From positions 1,061 through 49,007 of the forward strand of contig JABDGM010000022.1 in NCBI GenBank assembly GCA_013286045.1: a DNA stretch of 47,947 nt, read 5' to 3'. The notes below the pieces were generated by a model that was given only the letters and a program-made list of their open reading frames with translations, was not told the origin of the DNA and did not search any database. Below are positions 6,689 through 13,923 of the stretch, one piece after another. Source of the stretch: Planctomycetota bacterium (lineage in GTDB: Bacteria; Planctomycetota; Planctomycetia; Pirellulales; Lacipirellulaceae). How positions within the stretch are numbered: position 1 is the stretch's first letter; every line of letters begins with the position of its first letter. The translations under genes and the position numbers were made by a program.

Positions 6689-7675
6689 TCATTGTGTCTT
6701 CAGGATCGCTTCGATTTTGGCTTTCAGCCCCATCGTGCCGCCCATATATCGCAAGATACCCTTCCGGTCCACGATCCAAACCACAGGGATACTCCGAATG
6801 CCGAACTCGTTGGCGATTCGGTTAGTCGGACCGGCTGGATCAAAAAACTGCGGCCAGGGAAGTTGTTCCTTTTTAATAAATGTCTGAAGCTGCTCTTTAT
6901 CTGTATCAAGGCTGACGCCTAGGATTGCTAAACCTCTGTCGTCGTATTTGTGATGCAGTTCTTTCAGCTCTGGAAGTTCCTGAATACATGGAAGACACGT
7001 CGTGGACCAAAAATCTATTAAGACGACTTTACCTTTCAGGTCGGCAAGGTCTACGACACGATCATCAACTGCCTTAAAGCTCAAGTGTAATGGCATATCC
7101 AATCGTTTGAGCTTTTGTATTGCGGTAGCAGCCATCGACCTAATTGGTTCAGGCGTTGGTTCGCGGCTTAGTTCATCACAAAGCGAGAGACTCTGTGATT
7201 TCGGTAGCCCAGCGGCCACCCGATATAAGACCAGATACAGACGGGCGTCCGCACGGCCGTCTGACATTAACGTGCGCGTGTATGTCTCCAACTCGCCGGC
7301 TCGGTCGTGCGGTATTGGCAAACCCAGCGAGCCAAACACATTTACTAGCGTGTCGATTGCCGACTGACGAACGTCTGAACGACGTGCGCTTTGTGGGTAG
7401 CGATTCTCAAAATCCTGCGCTTGATCGACCACCGCCATGGCGGCTTGGGTTAGCGTTATGACTAGCTTTTCCGCCTCCTTCTTTGTGGGAGGGGCGGAGT
7501 GATCGCGATTGAAAGCTTCCTCAGATAGCTTGGGATCAGCCGATTGAACAAATCGCTGGAAGCTTTCATATGCGGAAAGCTCATCGTCTCCCAAGACGGC
7601 GTGGGTGGCCCCAAAAATGCTCAAAACCACAGCGAGGCATATTATCTTCAGTCGGCTGGCACGAGGTGAATCCAT
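6689..7675 (-). CDS. TlpA/ResA-like thiol-disulfide oxidoreductase with long N-terminal region
   Basis: Extracytoplasmic thioredoxin-fold protein of about 328 residues. The start at 7675 gives MDSPRASRLKIICLAVVLSI, a signal peptide; a longer frame begins at 7696. The C-terminal 130 residues are the redox domain: LKGKVVLIDFWSTTCLPCIQ holds the active-site CxxC (Cys-Leu-Pro-Cys, near residue 227), then GVSLDTDKEQL and a cis-Pro loop (RSIPVVWIVDRKG). The first 190 residues are helical and not recognised. It would reduce or isomerise disulfides outside the cytoplasm. Thioredoxin-fusion proteins of this build are common in planctomycetes. It is one of two thioredoxin-fold genes in the island (the other at 10894). 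Confidence 0.8.
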   Translation of the reverse strand: MDSPRASRLKIICLAVVLSIFGATHAVLGDDELSAYESFQRFVQSADPKLSEEAFNRDHSAPPTKKEAEKLVITLTQAAMAVVDQAQDFENRYPQSARRSDVRQSAIDTLVNVFGSLGLPIPHDRAGELETYTRTLMSDGRADARLYLVLYRVAAGLPKSQSLSLCDELSREPTPEPIRSMAATAIQKLKRLDMPLHLSFKAVDDRVVDLADLKGKVVLIDFWSTTCLPCIQELPELKELHHKYDDRGLAILGVSLDTDKEQLQTFIKKEQLPWPQFFDPAGPTNRIANEFGIRSIPVVWIVDRKGILRYMGGTMGLKAKIEAILKTQ

Positions 7676-7696
7676 AGCGACCACAGACCAATGCAC

Positions 7697-8262
7697 GCTT
7701 GCAATTGTCCAACGGAAAATGCCTCTGAATGGATTTTAGCAGTTTGACAATCGCATTTCCATTTGGAGGGGCTCTGCCTGCCGAATGAATACTGGCCCTT
7801 CAATGACCACCGAATTCCAGCCTAAGCTGTTCGCCATGTGCGGGAGGCTATACCAAAACTCGTCGAACGGTGAGACGTATCGAGAATCGACCGTTAAGAC
7901 TCGGCCCCACAATTGGCAAGCGAGCCGGCTCGGAGTCCAGACTCACCTCGAAGCTCGGCTGTTCCAAAAACTCAATGATCGTCGATTTCTGATACTTATA
8001 TATAGTACCGAAAACTCATCCGTTTTCTCGGTTTGAGATCGGGCGCCGTTTTGGCCCCGGCGGGCACCTCATCAACCGAACGATTATGACAATCGCCGTG
8101 ATGAATTCGAAACGCTATCAGCGTGCTTCGAGCAGATCTGTGCTTGTAAATGTTTAAGTGTCTAGCAAAGATCGCTCAGCGTAATTTAAGCGTTTTCGCG
8201 GGCGGCGACGAGTTTGATGTCCTAAAGTTGTTATCACCGAGTATCGCACTTGACGGCGAGAC
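7697..8262. other. Intergenic region with a decayed N-terminal gene fragment
   Basis: No intact gene is supported. The minus-strand segment 8030-7983 resembles 20078-20030 and begins like a protein start: ATG, then Ser-Phe-Arg-Tyr-Tyr-Ile, a TAA, Val-Ser-Glu-Ile-Asp. The related copy reads MTSRHYIYVRDRRVD. It looks like a broken copy of one gene family. The plus frame 7785-8036 reads across it and has no features of its own. Confidence 0.4.
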
Positions 8263-8282
8263 GTGGTGAGTGTTTACTTACC
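8263..8282. promoter_or_regulatory. Candidate TetR operator 1 (autoregulatory)
   Basis: GTGGTGAGTGTTTACTTACC ends six bases before the TetR start codon. Its left half, GTGGTGAGTG, and the TAC two bases later recur at 9018-9032 before csrA. The site is a partial dyad (GGTnAGT...ACTnACC). A possible -35 (TTGACG at 8250) lies just upstream, so bound repressor would block it. Confidence 0.5.
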
Positions 8283-8288
8283 AACGGC

Positions 8289-9002
8289 ATGGCAAAGACT
8301 AAAGTGCAAACCCGCCACGGAACGAAACTCTCCAGTGAAGAGCGGCGGGAGGCAATAATTCATGCCGTTCGGCGAGTCTTTGCCGAACGAGGATTTGACG
8401 GCACCACGACACGCGAGCTGGCAGAAGCGGCGGAGGTTTCCGAAGCACTCCTTTTCAAGCATTTTCCAACTAAGGAAGCGCTTTTTTCAGCCATGAAGCT
8501 ATCCTGCTTCGCTACAAAAGCGCCGAGTGAATTTGAGAGATTAACGTCGCTAGAGCCGAGCACTTCAACTTTGATTGTGATGGTGTACTTCATGACGACG
8601 CGGATGCTCGATGTTAGCAGTTCCGGCGACGAAGACTCGATAATACAAAATCGCCTAATGCTTCGCAGCTTCGCAGAGGATGGAGACTTTGCACAATCCG
8701 TACTCGGCGGCCTTAAGGAGCATTGGATTCCGCAGGTTGAAAAGTGCCTCAAGGTTGCTGTCAAAGCCGGAGACGCCCACCTAAGTCCTCTTCGTGCGAG
8801 TTCTGCCGGATGGTTTGCCCAACATCTGGCGGCGATGATCATGATCCATTTATTGCCCACGACCCCTGTGGTGAACTACGAGCTGTCGACAGAGAAACTC
8901 GTGGAGCAGATCGTTTGGTTCAGTCTTCGAGGGATGGGCTTTAAAGACGATGCGATTAAGCGCTACTACAACGCGAAGGCTTTGACGTTGCTGGAGGATT
9001 GA
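8289..9002 (+). CDS. TetR-family transcriptional regulator
   Basis: 237 residues from ATG 8289 (MAKTKVQTRHG); a longer frame from 8250 reads through the candidate operator and is not preferred. The N-terminal DNA-binding domain is clear: IHAVRRVFAERGFDGTTTRE then LAEAAEVSEALLFKHFPTKE (helix-turn-helix with the LFKHFPTKEALF signature). The C-terminal two-thirds is the variable ligand-binding domain. It is followed 59 bases later by csrA and a run of redox-type genes on the same strand. Related candidate operators stand before this gene and before csrA, so it probably represses itself and the run. The ligand is unknown; the neighbours suggest an electrophile, oxidant or other xenobiotic. Confidence 0.88.
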   Translation: MAKTKVQTRHGTKLSSEERREAIIHAVRRVFAERGFDGTTTRELAEAAEVSEALLFKHFPTKEALFSAMKLSCFATKAPSEFERLTSLEPSTSTLIVMVYFMTTRMLDVSSSGDEDSIIQNRLMLRSFAEDGDFAQSVLGGLKEHWIPQVEKCLKVAVKAGDAHLSPLRASSAGWFAQHLAAMIMIHLLPTTPVVNYELSTEKLVEQIVWFSLRGMGFKDDAIKRYYNAKALTLLED

Positions 9003-9017
9003 ATTTTTTTTGGACCG

Positions 9018-9039
9018 GTGGTGAGTGAGTACACACTCA
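9018..9039. promoter_or_regulatory. Candidate TetR operator 2 before csrA
   Basis: TGAGTG (9022-9027) and CACTCA (9034-9039) are perfect inverted arms around AGTACA, whose centre GTAC is itself palindromic. The full site shares GTGGTGAGTGNNTAC with 8263-8277. It sits between the tetR stop and the csrA ribosome site, as expected for the operator of the downstream run. Confidence 0.6.
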
Positions 9040-9061
9040 TAGACAGTCAGGGAGGTTTCTG

Positions 9062-9268
9062 ATGCTTGTTCTCAGTCGAAAGCTTGGTGAACAAATCGTG
9101 GTGCCCACGGTGGAAATTACGGTCACGGTTCTGGCAATCAATGGCAGGACGGTTCGCTTGGGCTTTGCGGCACCCGATAGTGTGCTGGTGCATCGTCAAG
9201 AAGTTTGGCAGCGAAGTATCGCGATCAGTGGCACGGCTCCTTTTCACCGCCCCTCCGTACCTCACTGA
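9062..9268 (+). CDS. csrA: Carbon storage regulator CsrA
   Basis: 68-residue RNA-binding protein that binds GGA motifs in mRNA leaders and changes translation or stability. MLVLSRKLGEQIVVPTVEIT is the typical start, followed by VTVLAINGRTVRLGFAAPDS and VLVHRQEVWQR, all family landmarks (beta strands 1-5 and the C-terminal helix with the conserved RLGxxAP..VxVHRxEV). A strong ribosome site (GGGAGG, 9050-9055) lies six bases before the ATG. The C-terminal tail (SIAISGTAPFHRPSVPH) is family-variable. It is the first gene of the run after tetR, an unusual place for a global regulator on a mobile island. It may control the following mRNAs locally; that is inference. Confidence 0.93.
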   Translation: MLVLSRKLGEQIVVPTVEITVTVLAINGRTVRLGFAAPDSVLVHRQEVWQRSIAISGTAPFHRPSVPH

Positions 9269-9281
9269 ATCAACCTCCGGG

Positions 9282-10291
9282 GTGAGCTTAGTAGTCTCAA
9301 CGCGACAGGCCCTGCTAATCGCTCGAGAAGCAAGCAGTTGGTCCCTTGAAGAACACTTGAAGGGTCACTCGACCAGTTGCATCGCGGTTAGTCCCTGCGA
9401 CCCATCACACATGTATTGCGGAACCGCCGGGGCTGGAGTCTTCCGAAGTCATGACGGCGGACGTACATGGGATGCGGTAGGTCCAGGGATCGAGCACGAC
9501 CACGTCACAGCGGTCGCAGCTAGTCATCAGGGGCAAAATGGTAAAGTCGGCGTCGTCTACGCGGGCACCGAACCGAGTGCGGTGTTTCGGTCCGACACCG
9601 GCGGCGACACGTGGGTGAAGCTTGATGGCTTGAACGCACTTCCTTCCGCTGACACGTGGAGTTTTCCGCCAAGACCCCACACGCATCACGTTCGGTGGAT
9701 TGAAGCTGATGTAAGTGTCCCGAATCGCGGGTTCGTTGCAATTGAGGCTGGCGCACTAGTCCGCACGTTTGATGGCGGGCAGACCTGGAAAGATCGCGTT
9801 CGCGGCGGACCGTATGACACGCACACGGCGGCGACGCACCCGCTTGTTGCCGGACGGCTCTACTCGGCGGCCGGTGACGGGTACTTCGAAAGCACAGATG
9901 CCGGAGATTCGTGGCAATCGCCGGAGGATGGATTAAATCATCGTTACCTCGTCGGCGTTGCAGTGGATCCGCGGATCCAGATTCAGTTGTCGTGTCCGCA
10001 ACCAACAGCCCCAGTCTCGCCTATTCGCCTCGATCAGCCGAGGCTTACGTCTACCGAAAAACTGGGCACAAGCGGTGGGAGCAGGCAATGAGCGGTCTGC
10101 CGTCTGCGAAGGGCACAACTGCAAGCCGGTTCGCCACTCATGTCAGCGAACCAGGCGTTATCCACGCGGCCAACAACCGAGGGCTTTTCAGATCAGACGA
10201 CGGTGGCCGGAGTTGGAAGGCTCTCGACCTTGGGTTGCAGGAGTCTCGGATAACAGATGGCGTTACGGCGCTTTCCTGCCTTGCCGAATGA
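9282..10291 (+). pseudogene. BNR/Asp-box beta-propeller (sialidase-like) gene with frameshift
   Basis: From about GTG 9282 the frame gives a propeller of the 'WD40/YVTN/BNR repeat' type seen in predicted exo-alpha-sialidases. Asp-box repeats are visible: GVFRSHDGGRTW, AVFRSDTGGDTW, ALVRTFDGGQTW, GYFESTDAGDSW and, in another frame, GLFRSDDGGRSW. Near 9970 the frame changes. The first frame reads VGVAVDPRIQIQ, while the correct continuation ADPDSVVVSATNSPSLAYSP is in a second frame that runs to 10291. Restoring one G (CCGCGG to CCGGCGG) would join them, so a single-base deletion is the simplest cause. The gene lies in the TetR run, 13 bases after csrA. Unless the frameshift is an error, the product loses its last blade. 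Confidence 0.75.
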
Positions 10292-10333
10292 TGTGAAGAA
10301 ACAAACGGCACCTCGTAAAAAGGAAACTGAATT

Positions 10334-10744
10334 ATGAATGCGAACCAGAATTGGAACACTGCGATTGGCTGGGTGCTACACTCCTTAGTTGCCGCGGCAA
10401 TGGTATTGGCTGCGTCAGCAAAACTCTTCGGACTCTTTCCGGCAGACCAAGTCGCGAAGATGGGTTTAGGCGTGCCGATCCAAGTCATCGGCGTTGGCGA
10501 ACTTGCAAGCGCGCTTTTACTGCTCTATCCAGGCACGTCTTCGCTTGGGCTTTTGCTTACTAGCGGTTTCTGGGGCGGCGCCATCTGTCTCCACATGTCG
10601 AAGGGAGAACCGTTTGTGCTCCAGTCACTCTTCCTTCTTCTGACTTGGATTGGCGCTTACTTTCGCGTTCCTGGGGCGTTCGCGAGCTTTGCCGTGTCCT
10701 CGTCGAATCGGCTGGCAACTCAAAAGGCCACGATCGCCCGTTGA
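10334..10744 (+). CDS. DoxX-like integral membrane protein
   Basis: 136 residues, four predicted membrane helices (about 12-32, 47-67, 70-90, 95-115). AAAMVLAASAKLFGLFPADQ followed by GVGELASALLLLYPGTSSLG matches the DoxX-like pattern, in which a short loop with an 'xxKLxG' start precedes a Gly-Glu pair in helix 2. DoxX-type proteins are membrane partners in thiol and redox stress responses, though the precise activity is usually unknown. The ribosome site AAAAGGA lies before the ATG. It is in the TetR-controlled run, next to a thioredoxin-fold protein, which supports a redox role. Confidence 0.7.
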   Translation: MNANQNWNTAIGWVLHSLVAAAMVLAASAKLFGLFPADQVAKMGLGVPIQVIGVGELASALLLLYPGTSSLGLLLTSGFWGGAICLHMSKGEPFVLQSLFLLLTWIGAYFRVPGAFASFAVSSSNRLATQKATIAR

Positions 10745-10893
10745 GCCCACTCCGTCGGAGTCCGGTTTCATGGCGCACATTCGAGCAGTTCGGCACATCA
10801 GCATAACTGGCGTTTTTGTCGGTCAACGATAGGTCGCCACTCGCCGACAGGCGCGAAACGATTTAGGAATTTTTTCGCTTAGAAAGGAATCAC

Positions 10894-11427
10894 ATGCGGC
10901 TCGCGTTAACGATCTCTTTTGTTCTGTTCCTGGCAGAAGTTTCCGTCGCCCAATCACAAGAGTCAGGCTTGCGTCCTGGGGAGTCGGTCTCCGCTTGGGA
11001 GCCAATCCATGTCGCCGGGCCACACAAAGGAACGAAGACGTGTCCGGTCTGCACCTACCTCGATGCGCCCTTACTTCTTGTTTTTGCCAGGGATGAACTC
11101 GCCGCAAAGAGCATCCTGAAACCGCTTGAGGAAATGGCGGTGACTCATTCCACGGGAAAGCTCCACGTGCTCTTGCTGGTGGTGGATGGTTCGGACGCAG
11201 AGTTACAAGCAATCGCCGCTGATCAGAAGTTAAAGTACGTCATGCTTTGCCGTCCTGACCCTGCAAAAAAGGAGAAACAGCTCAAAGCCTACAAGATCGA
11301 TCCGTCTGTTGAGAACACTGTCATGCTTTATCAAAACTACGTTGTCAAAAAAACATGGGTTGGTCTGAAGCCAGCGGACCTGCACGTCTTAAAGGACGCA
11401 ACGGATGAGTATTTGCCAATCCGCTAG
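10894..11427 (+). CDS. Exported thioredoxin-fold protein with CPVC motif
   Basis: 177 residues. The signal peptide (RLALTISFVLFLAEVSVAQS) is cleaved after about residue 19. GLRPGESVSAWEPIHVAGPH leads into GTKTCPVCTYLDAPLLLVFA, where a CxxC (Cys-Pro-Val-Cys) sits in the loop expected of an AhpC/TSA-like or thioredoxin fold. Later strands (HVLLLVVDG, VMLYQNYVVKKTW) fit that fold. I recall planctomycete proteins that begin 'GL.PG....F...V.G......K.CY.C' with unknown role; this appears to be one. It lies between DoxX and YceI in the TetR run, so a role in extracytoplasmic redox balance is likely but not proven. Confidence 0.6.
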   Translation: MRLALTISFVLFLAEVSVAQSQESGLRPGESVSAWEPIHVAGPHKGTKTCPVCTYLDAPLLLVFARDELAAKSILKPLEEMAVTHSTGKLHVLLLVVDGSDAELQAIAADQKLKYVMLCRPDPAKKEKQLKAYKIDPSVENTVMLYQNYVVKKTWVGLKPADLHVLKDATDEYLPIR

Positions 11428-11487
11428 CTTCAAACGAATTGGGCCGCGTTCCATAGGATATCTCTGTTTTTTGATCGAGGAGAAAAC

Positions 11488-12180
11488 ATGAAAGCTCTGC
11501 CATGGATGGCTCACGCGATTCTTTTGTCAATCGCGTTAAGCCTTGCCGGATGCAACTCGTCGGATCCGTATCGAAGGTTTGCATTTCCGGAATCGCTGAC
11601 GCGGCCAAGTCCGATTGCAGCGCCTGCCCCGCTCTTTCAAGCGCAGCAGGCTCTCTCGGGTTCAAGAACTCAAGCCACTGCTGTAACAACGCCGGGTGTG
11701 GTCTCAATCACTCCGGAGAATACCAAGATTGAATTTACGGGCTCCACTGCACTCACCTCGCAGTCGGGCCATTTTACTTCGTTCAATGGCGTTCTAGAGT
11801 TGCCGTCTGATAATCCGTTACTTGCGAGGATACACGTCGTCGTCGACTTAAACTCGATATCTACATCGATTCCGCTTCTGGCTCATCATCTTAAGCAAGA
11901 AGACTTCTTCGACGTGGAACATTATCCTCGCGCCGAATTCTTCTCTGAGACCATCGCGCTCAGGCCAGAACTTGGCGTCTACAGCGTCACAGGAATACTT
12001 CAATTCCATGGAGTGTCGAAGCGAATTGAATTTCCCGCCTCGATCAACTTCAGTCCAACTGAAGTACGTTTCGACGGAACGATGACTATCGTTCAAACCG
12101 CATTCGGAATGACTGAAGCAGCCGCTAAAACAAAGGACGAAGTGCCCGTACGGGTGATTATTCAGAGTAGGCGGACATGA
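11488..12180 (+). CDS. YceI-family lipoprotein
   Basis: 230 residues. The N-terminus has a signal and lipobox (SIALSLAGC, Cys about 22), so it should be lipid-anchored. The YceI lipocalin-like barrel covers residues 75-228: VVSITPENTKIEFTGSTALT, then HHLKQEDFFDVEHYPRAEFF (the conserved L...DFFDxxxYPxAxF motif) and GILQFHGVSKRIEFPA. YceI proteins bind long isoprenoids and similar lipids and are induced by base or oxidative stress. The ribosome site GAGGAGA is strong. It is the fifth gene of the TetR run. Confidence 0.88.
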   Translation: MKALPWMAHAILLSIALSLAGCNSSDPYRRFAFPESLTRPSPIAAPAPLFQAQQALSGSRTQATAVTTPGVVSITPENTKIEFTGSTALTSQSGHFTSFNGVLELPSDNPLLARIHVVVDLNSISTSIPLLAHHLKQEDFFDVEHYPRAEFFSETIALRPELGVYSVTGILQFHGVSKRIEFPASINFSPTEVRFDGTMTIVQTAFGMTEAAAKTKDEVPVRVIIQSRRT

Positions 12181-12235
12181 GATCGCGGTCCAACTCAAAA
12201 ACACCAACGAAACAGAAAATAGATGAGGGGTTGAT

Positions 12236-13141
12236 ATGGCATCCAATGATAAGAAGGTGATCGCGGTCGTCGGTGCAACGGGTCAGCAGGGGAGTGGAGT
12301 TGTTCGCGCCCTGCGAGGCAGCGGCCAGTTCAAGGTGCGCGCCTTGACGCGCGATCCACGCAAGCATGCCGAACTCGCTGACGAGGTCGTCAAAGGCGAC
12401 TTGGACCACCCGCAAACACTCGAAGCAGCATTCAATGGGGCCTATGGTGTCTTTCTGGTCACTAACTTTCGGGAAGCGGGAATTAGGGAGTTCAAGCAGG
12501 CCAAGTCAGCGATTACCGCGGCCAAGAATGCCGGTGTGAAACACTTGATCTGGTCTACGCTTCCGAATGTAGAAGCAATAAGCGGCGGGAAGTTTGAAGT
12601 CCCTCACTTTACCGGCAAGGCTAAGGTAGATCAGGTCGTGACAGATGCCGGATTCCCGCACCATACGTTCGTCATCGCTCCCGGCTACTACCAAAATCTC
12701 GTAGCCTTTCTCGCTCCGCACAAGCAGGCGGATGGGTCGATGGGTTGGGCACTTCCGATCGACGCCAGCGTGCGTTGCCTTCACATGGGTGACATCGACC
12801 AACTTGGTGACGTTGTCGCGGGGGCATTCATGCATCCCGACCTAGCCGGCCATGGCGAGTATCTACCACTCGTCGGCGATTTTCTGAGCTTTAACGAAAT
12901 CGTCGAGATCCTCAAGGGCCAAGGCCACGATGTCTCATACATGCAAGTTCCAAAAGAGCAGTTCGCGCGCGCATTTCCTGGGGGAGCCGAACTTGCCGAG
13001 ATGATGGGTTACTGGCAAGCGCACACTTATCTCGGTTCGGATTCACGCGATCAAATTGCACTCGCAAACAAGGTCGCCGGCCGGAAACCGACTGACTTCT
13101 CGACGTGGTCGCTTGAGAATTTCAAAATACATACCGAGTAA
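12236..13141 (+). CDS. NmrA-family NAD(P)-binding protein
   Basis: 301 residues. The Rossmann start KKVIAVVGATGQQGSGVVRA has the GxxGxxG dinucleotide motif, followed by VRALTRDPRKHAE (a basic patch typical of NADP preference). The C-terminal half carries the NmrA-like landmarks APGYYQNL and GDFLSFNEIVEILKGQG. NmrA-like proteins are atypical short-chain dehydrogenases that lack the YxxxK pair and act as redox sensors or quinone/NAD(P) reductases. No YxxxK is seen here. Start ATG 12236 follows GAGGGG. Sixth gene of the TetR run. Confidence 0.85.
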   Translation: MASNDKKVIAVVGATGQQGSGVVRALRGSGQFKVRALTRDPRKHAELADEVVKGDLDHPQTLEAAFNGAYGVFLVTNFREAGIREFKQAKSAITAAKNAGVKHLIWSTLPNVEAISGGKFEVPHFTGKAKVDQVVTDAGFPHHTFVIAPGYYQNLVAFLAPHKQADGSMGWALPIDASVRCLHMGDIDQLGDVVAGAFMHPDLAGHGEYLPLVGDFLSFNEIVEILKGQGHDVSYMQVPKEQFARAFPGGAELAEMMGYWQAHTYLGSDSRDQIALANKVAGRKPTDFSTWSLENFKIHTE

Positions 13142-13182
13142 TTGGCTACTAGATTTCGACAGCAACTCAAAGGAGACGCAAA

Positions 13183-13773
13183 TTGAATACGCCAATTTCT
13201 ATGGAAGCCATGCGGCAGCTATTCACCGACGCCCACACTCATCACGCTTGGCTGGATAAGGAAGTTTCGGATGAATTGTTGCGCGAAGTGTACAATTTAG
13301 CAAAGTGGGGACCGACGAGCGCGAACTCGTCCCCCATGCGCATTCTCTACGTCAAATCGAAGGCTGCAAAGGAGAAGTTGCTTCCGGCGCTGATGGGATC
13401 GAACATCGAACAAGTACGGGCGGCTCCGGTGACCGCCATAATCTCGCATGATCAGAAGTTCTTCGAGCGGTTAAACGTTCTCTTTCCGACCTTTGACATG
13501 CGGCCATTATTTGCTTCCAACCCGGCAATGAGTGAGCAAACAGCCTTCCGCAACAGCTCTTTGCAGGGGGCATATTTTATCCTCGCCGCCCGCGCTCTTG
13601 GGCTAGATGCCGGTCCGATGTCAGGATTTGATAACACCAAAGTTGATCAGGCGTTTTTCGCAGACTCGACTTGGAAGTCGAATTTTATCTGCAACATCGG
13701 CTACGGAGATGCCGCAAAGCTTCACCCGCGTGGTCCGCGCCTTAGTTTTGATGAAGCCTGCTTAATCGAGTAA
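13183..13773 (+). CDS. Nitroreductase-family flavoprotein (RutE/HadB-like)
   Basis: 196 residues, the usual length of malonic semialdehyde reductase RutE-type flavoproteins. NLAKWGPTSANSSPMRILYV is the FMN-binding start, VRAAPVTAIISHD the central strand, and FRNSSLQGAYFILAARALGL with DAGPMSGFD the second FMN region; the ending FICNIGYGDA fits. The start is TTG 13183, chosen because AGGAG stands six bases upstream; ATG 13201 is the alternative. The enzyme would reduce nitro compounds, quinones or 3-oxopropanoate-like substrates with NAD(P)H. It closes the TetR run, consistent with a detoxification set. RutE itself is not claimed because no pyrimidine genes are near. Confidence 0.85.
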   Translation: MNTPISMEAMRQLFTDAHTHHAWLDKEVSDELLREVYNLAKWGPTSANSSPMRILYVKSKAAKEKLLPALMGSNIEQVRAAPVTAIISHDQKFFERLNVLFPTFDMRPLFASNPAMSEQTAFRNSSLQGAYFILAARALGLDAGPMSGFDNTKVDQAFFADSTWKSNFICNIGYGDAAKLHPRGPRLSFDEACLIE

Positions 13774-13923
13774 ATTCCCCGATCGACGACGGGCGCAGAC
13801 CTGATTGTTTACAATGACTCGGGAACCCTCCAATCACGTGAAGTAACCAAACAATTTAGAGTTCCCCGTCTCGATAAAGTTTGCTCCTCGATACGTACTA
13901 TTCGATTGATTTGGATGAATCCT

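Noticed and set aside
7785-8036. 83-residue plus-strand frame
   Set aside because: No domain or ribosome site; it overlaps the remnant gene start on the minus strand.
9066-9281. Upstream part of the 341-residue frame that overlaps csrA
   Set aside because: It is the csrA gene read in another frame; csrA has the family motifs and a strong ribosome site. The propeller protein should start near 9282.
9960-9985. Programmed frameshift in the BNR gene
   Set aside because: No slippery heptamer or stimulatory hairpin is seen, and a single missing G explains the change.
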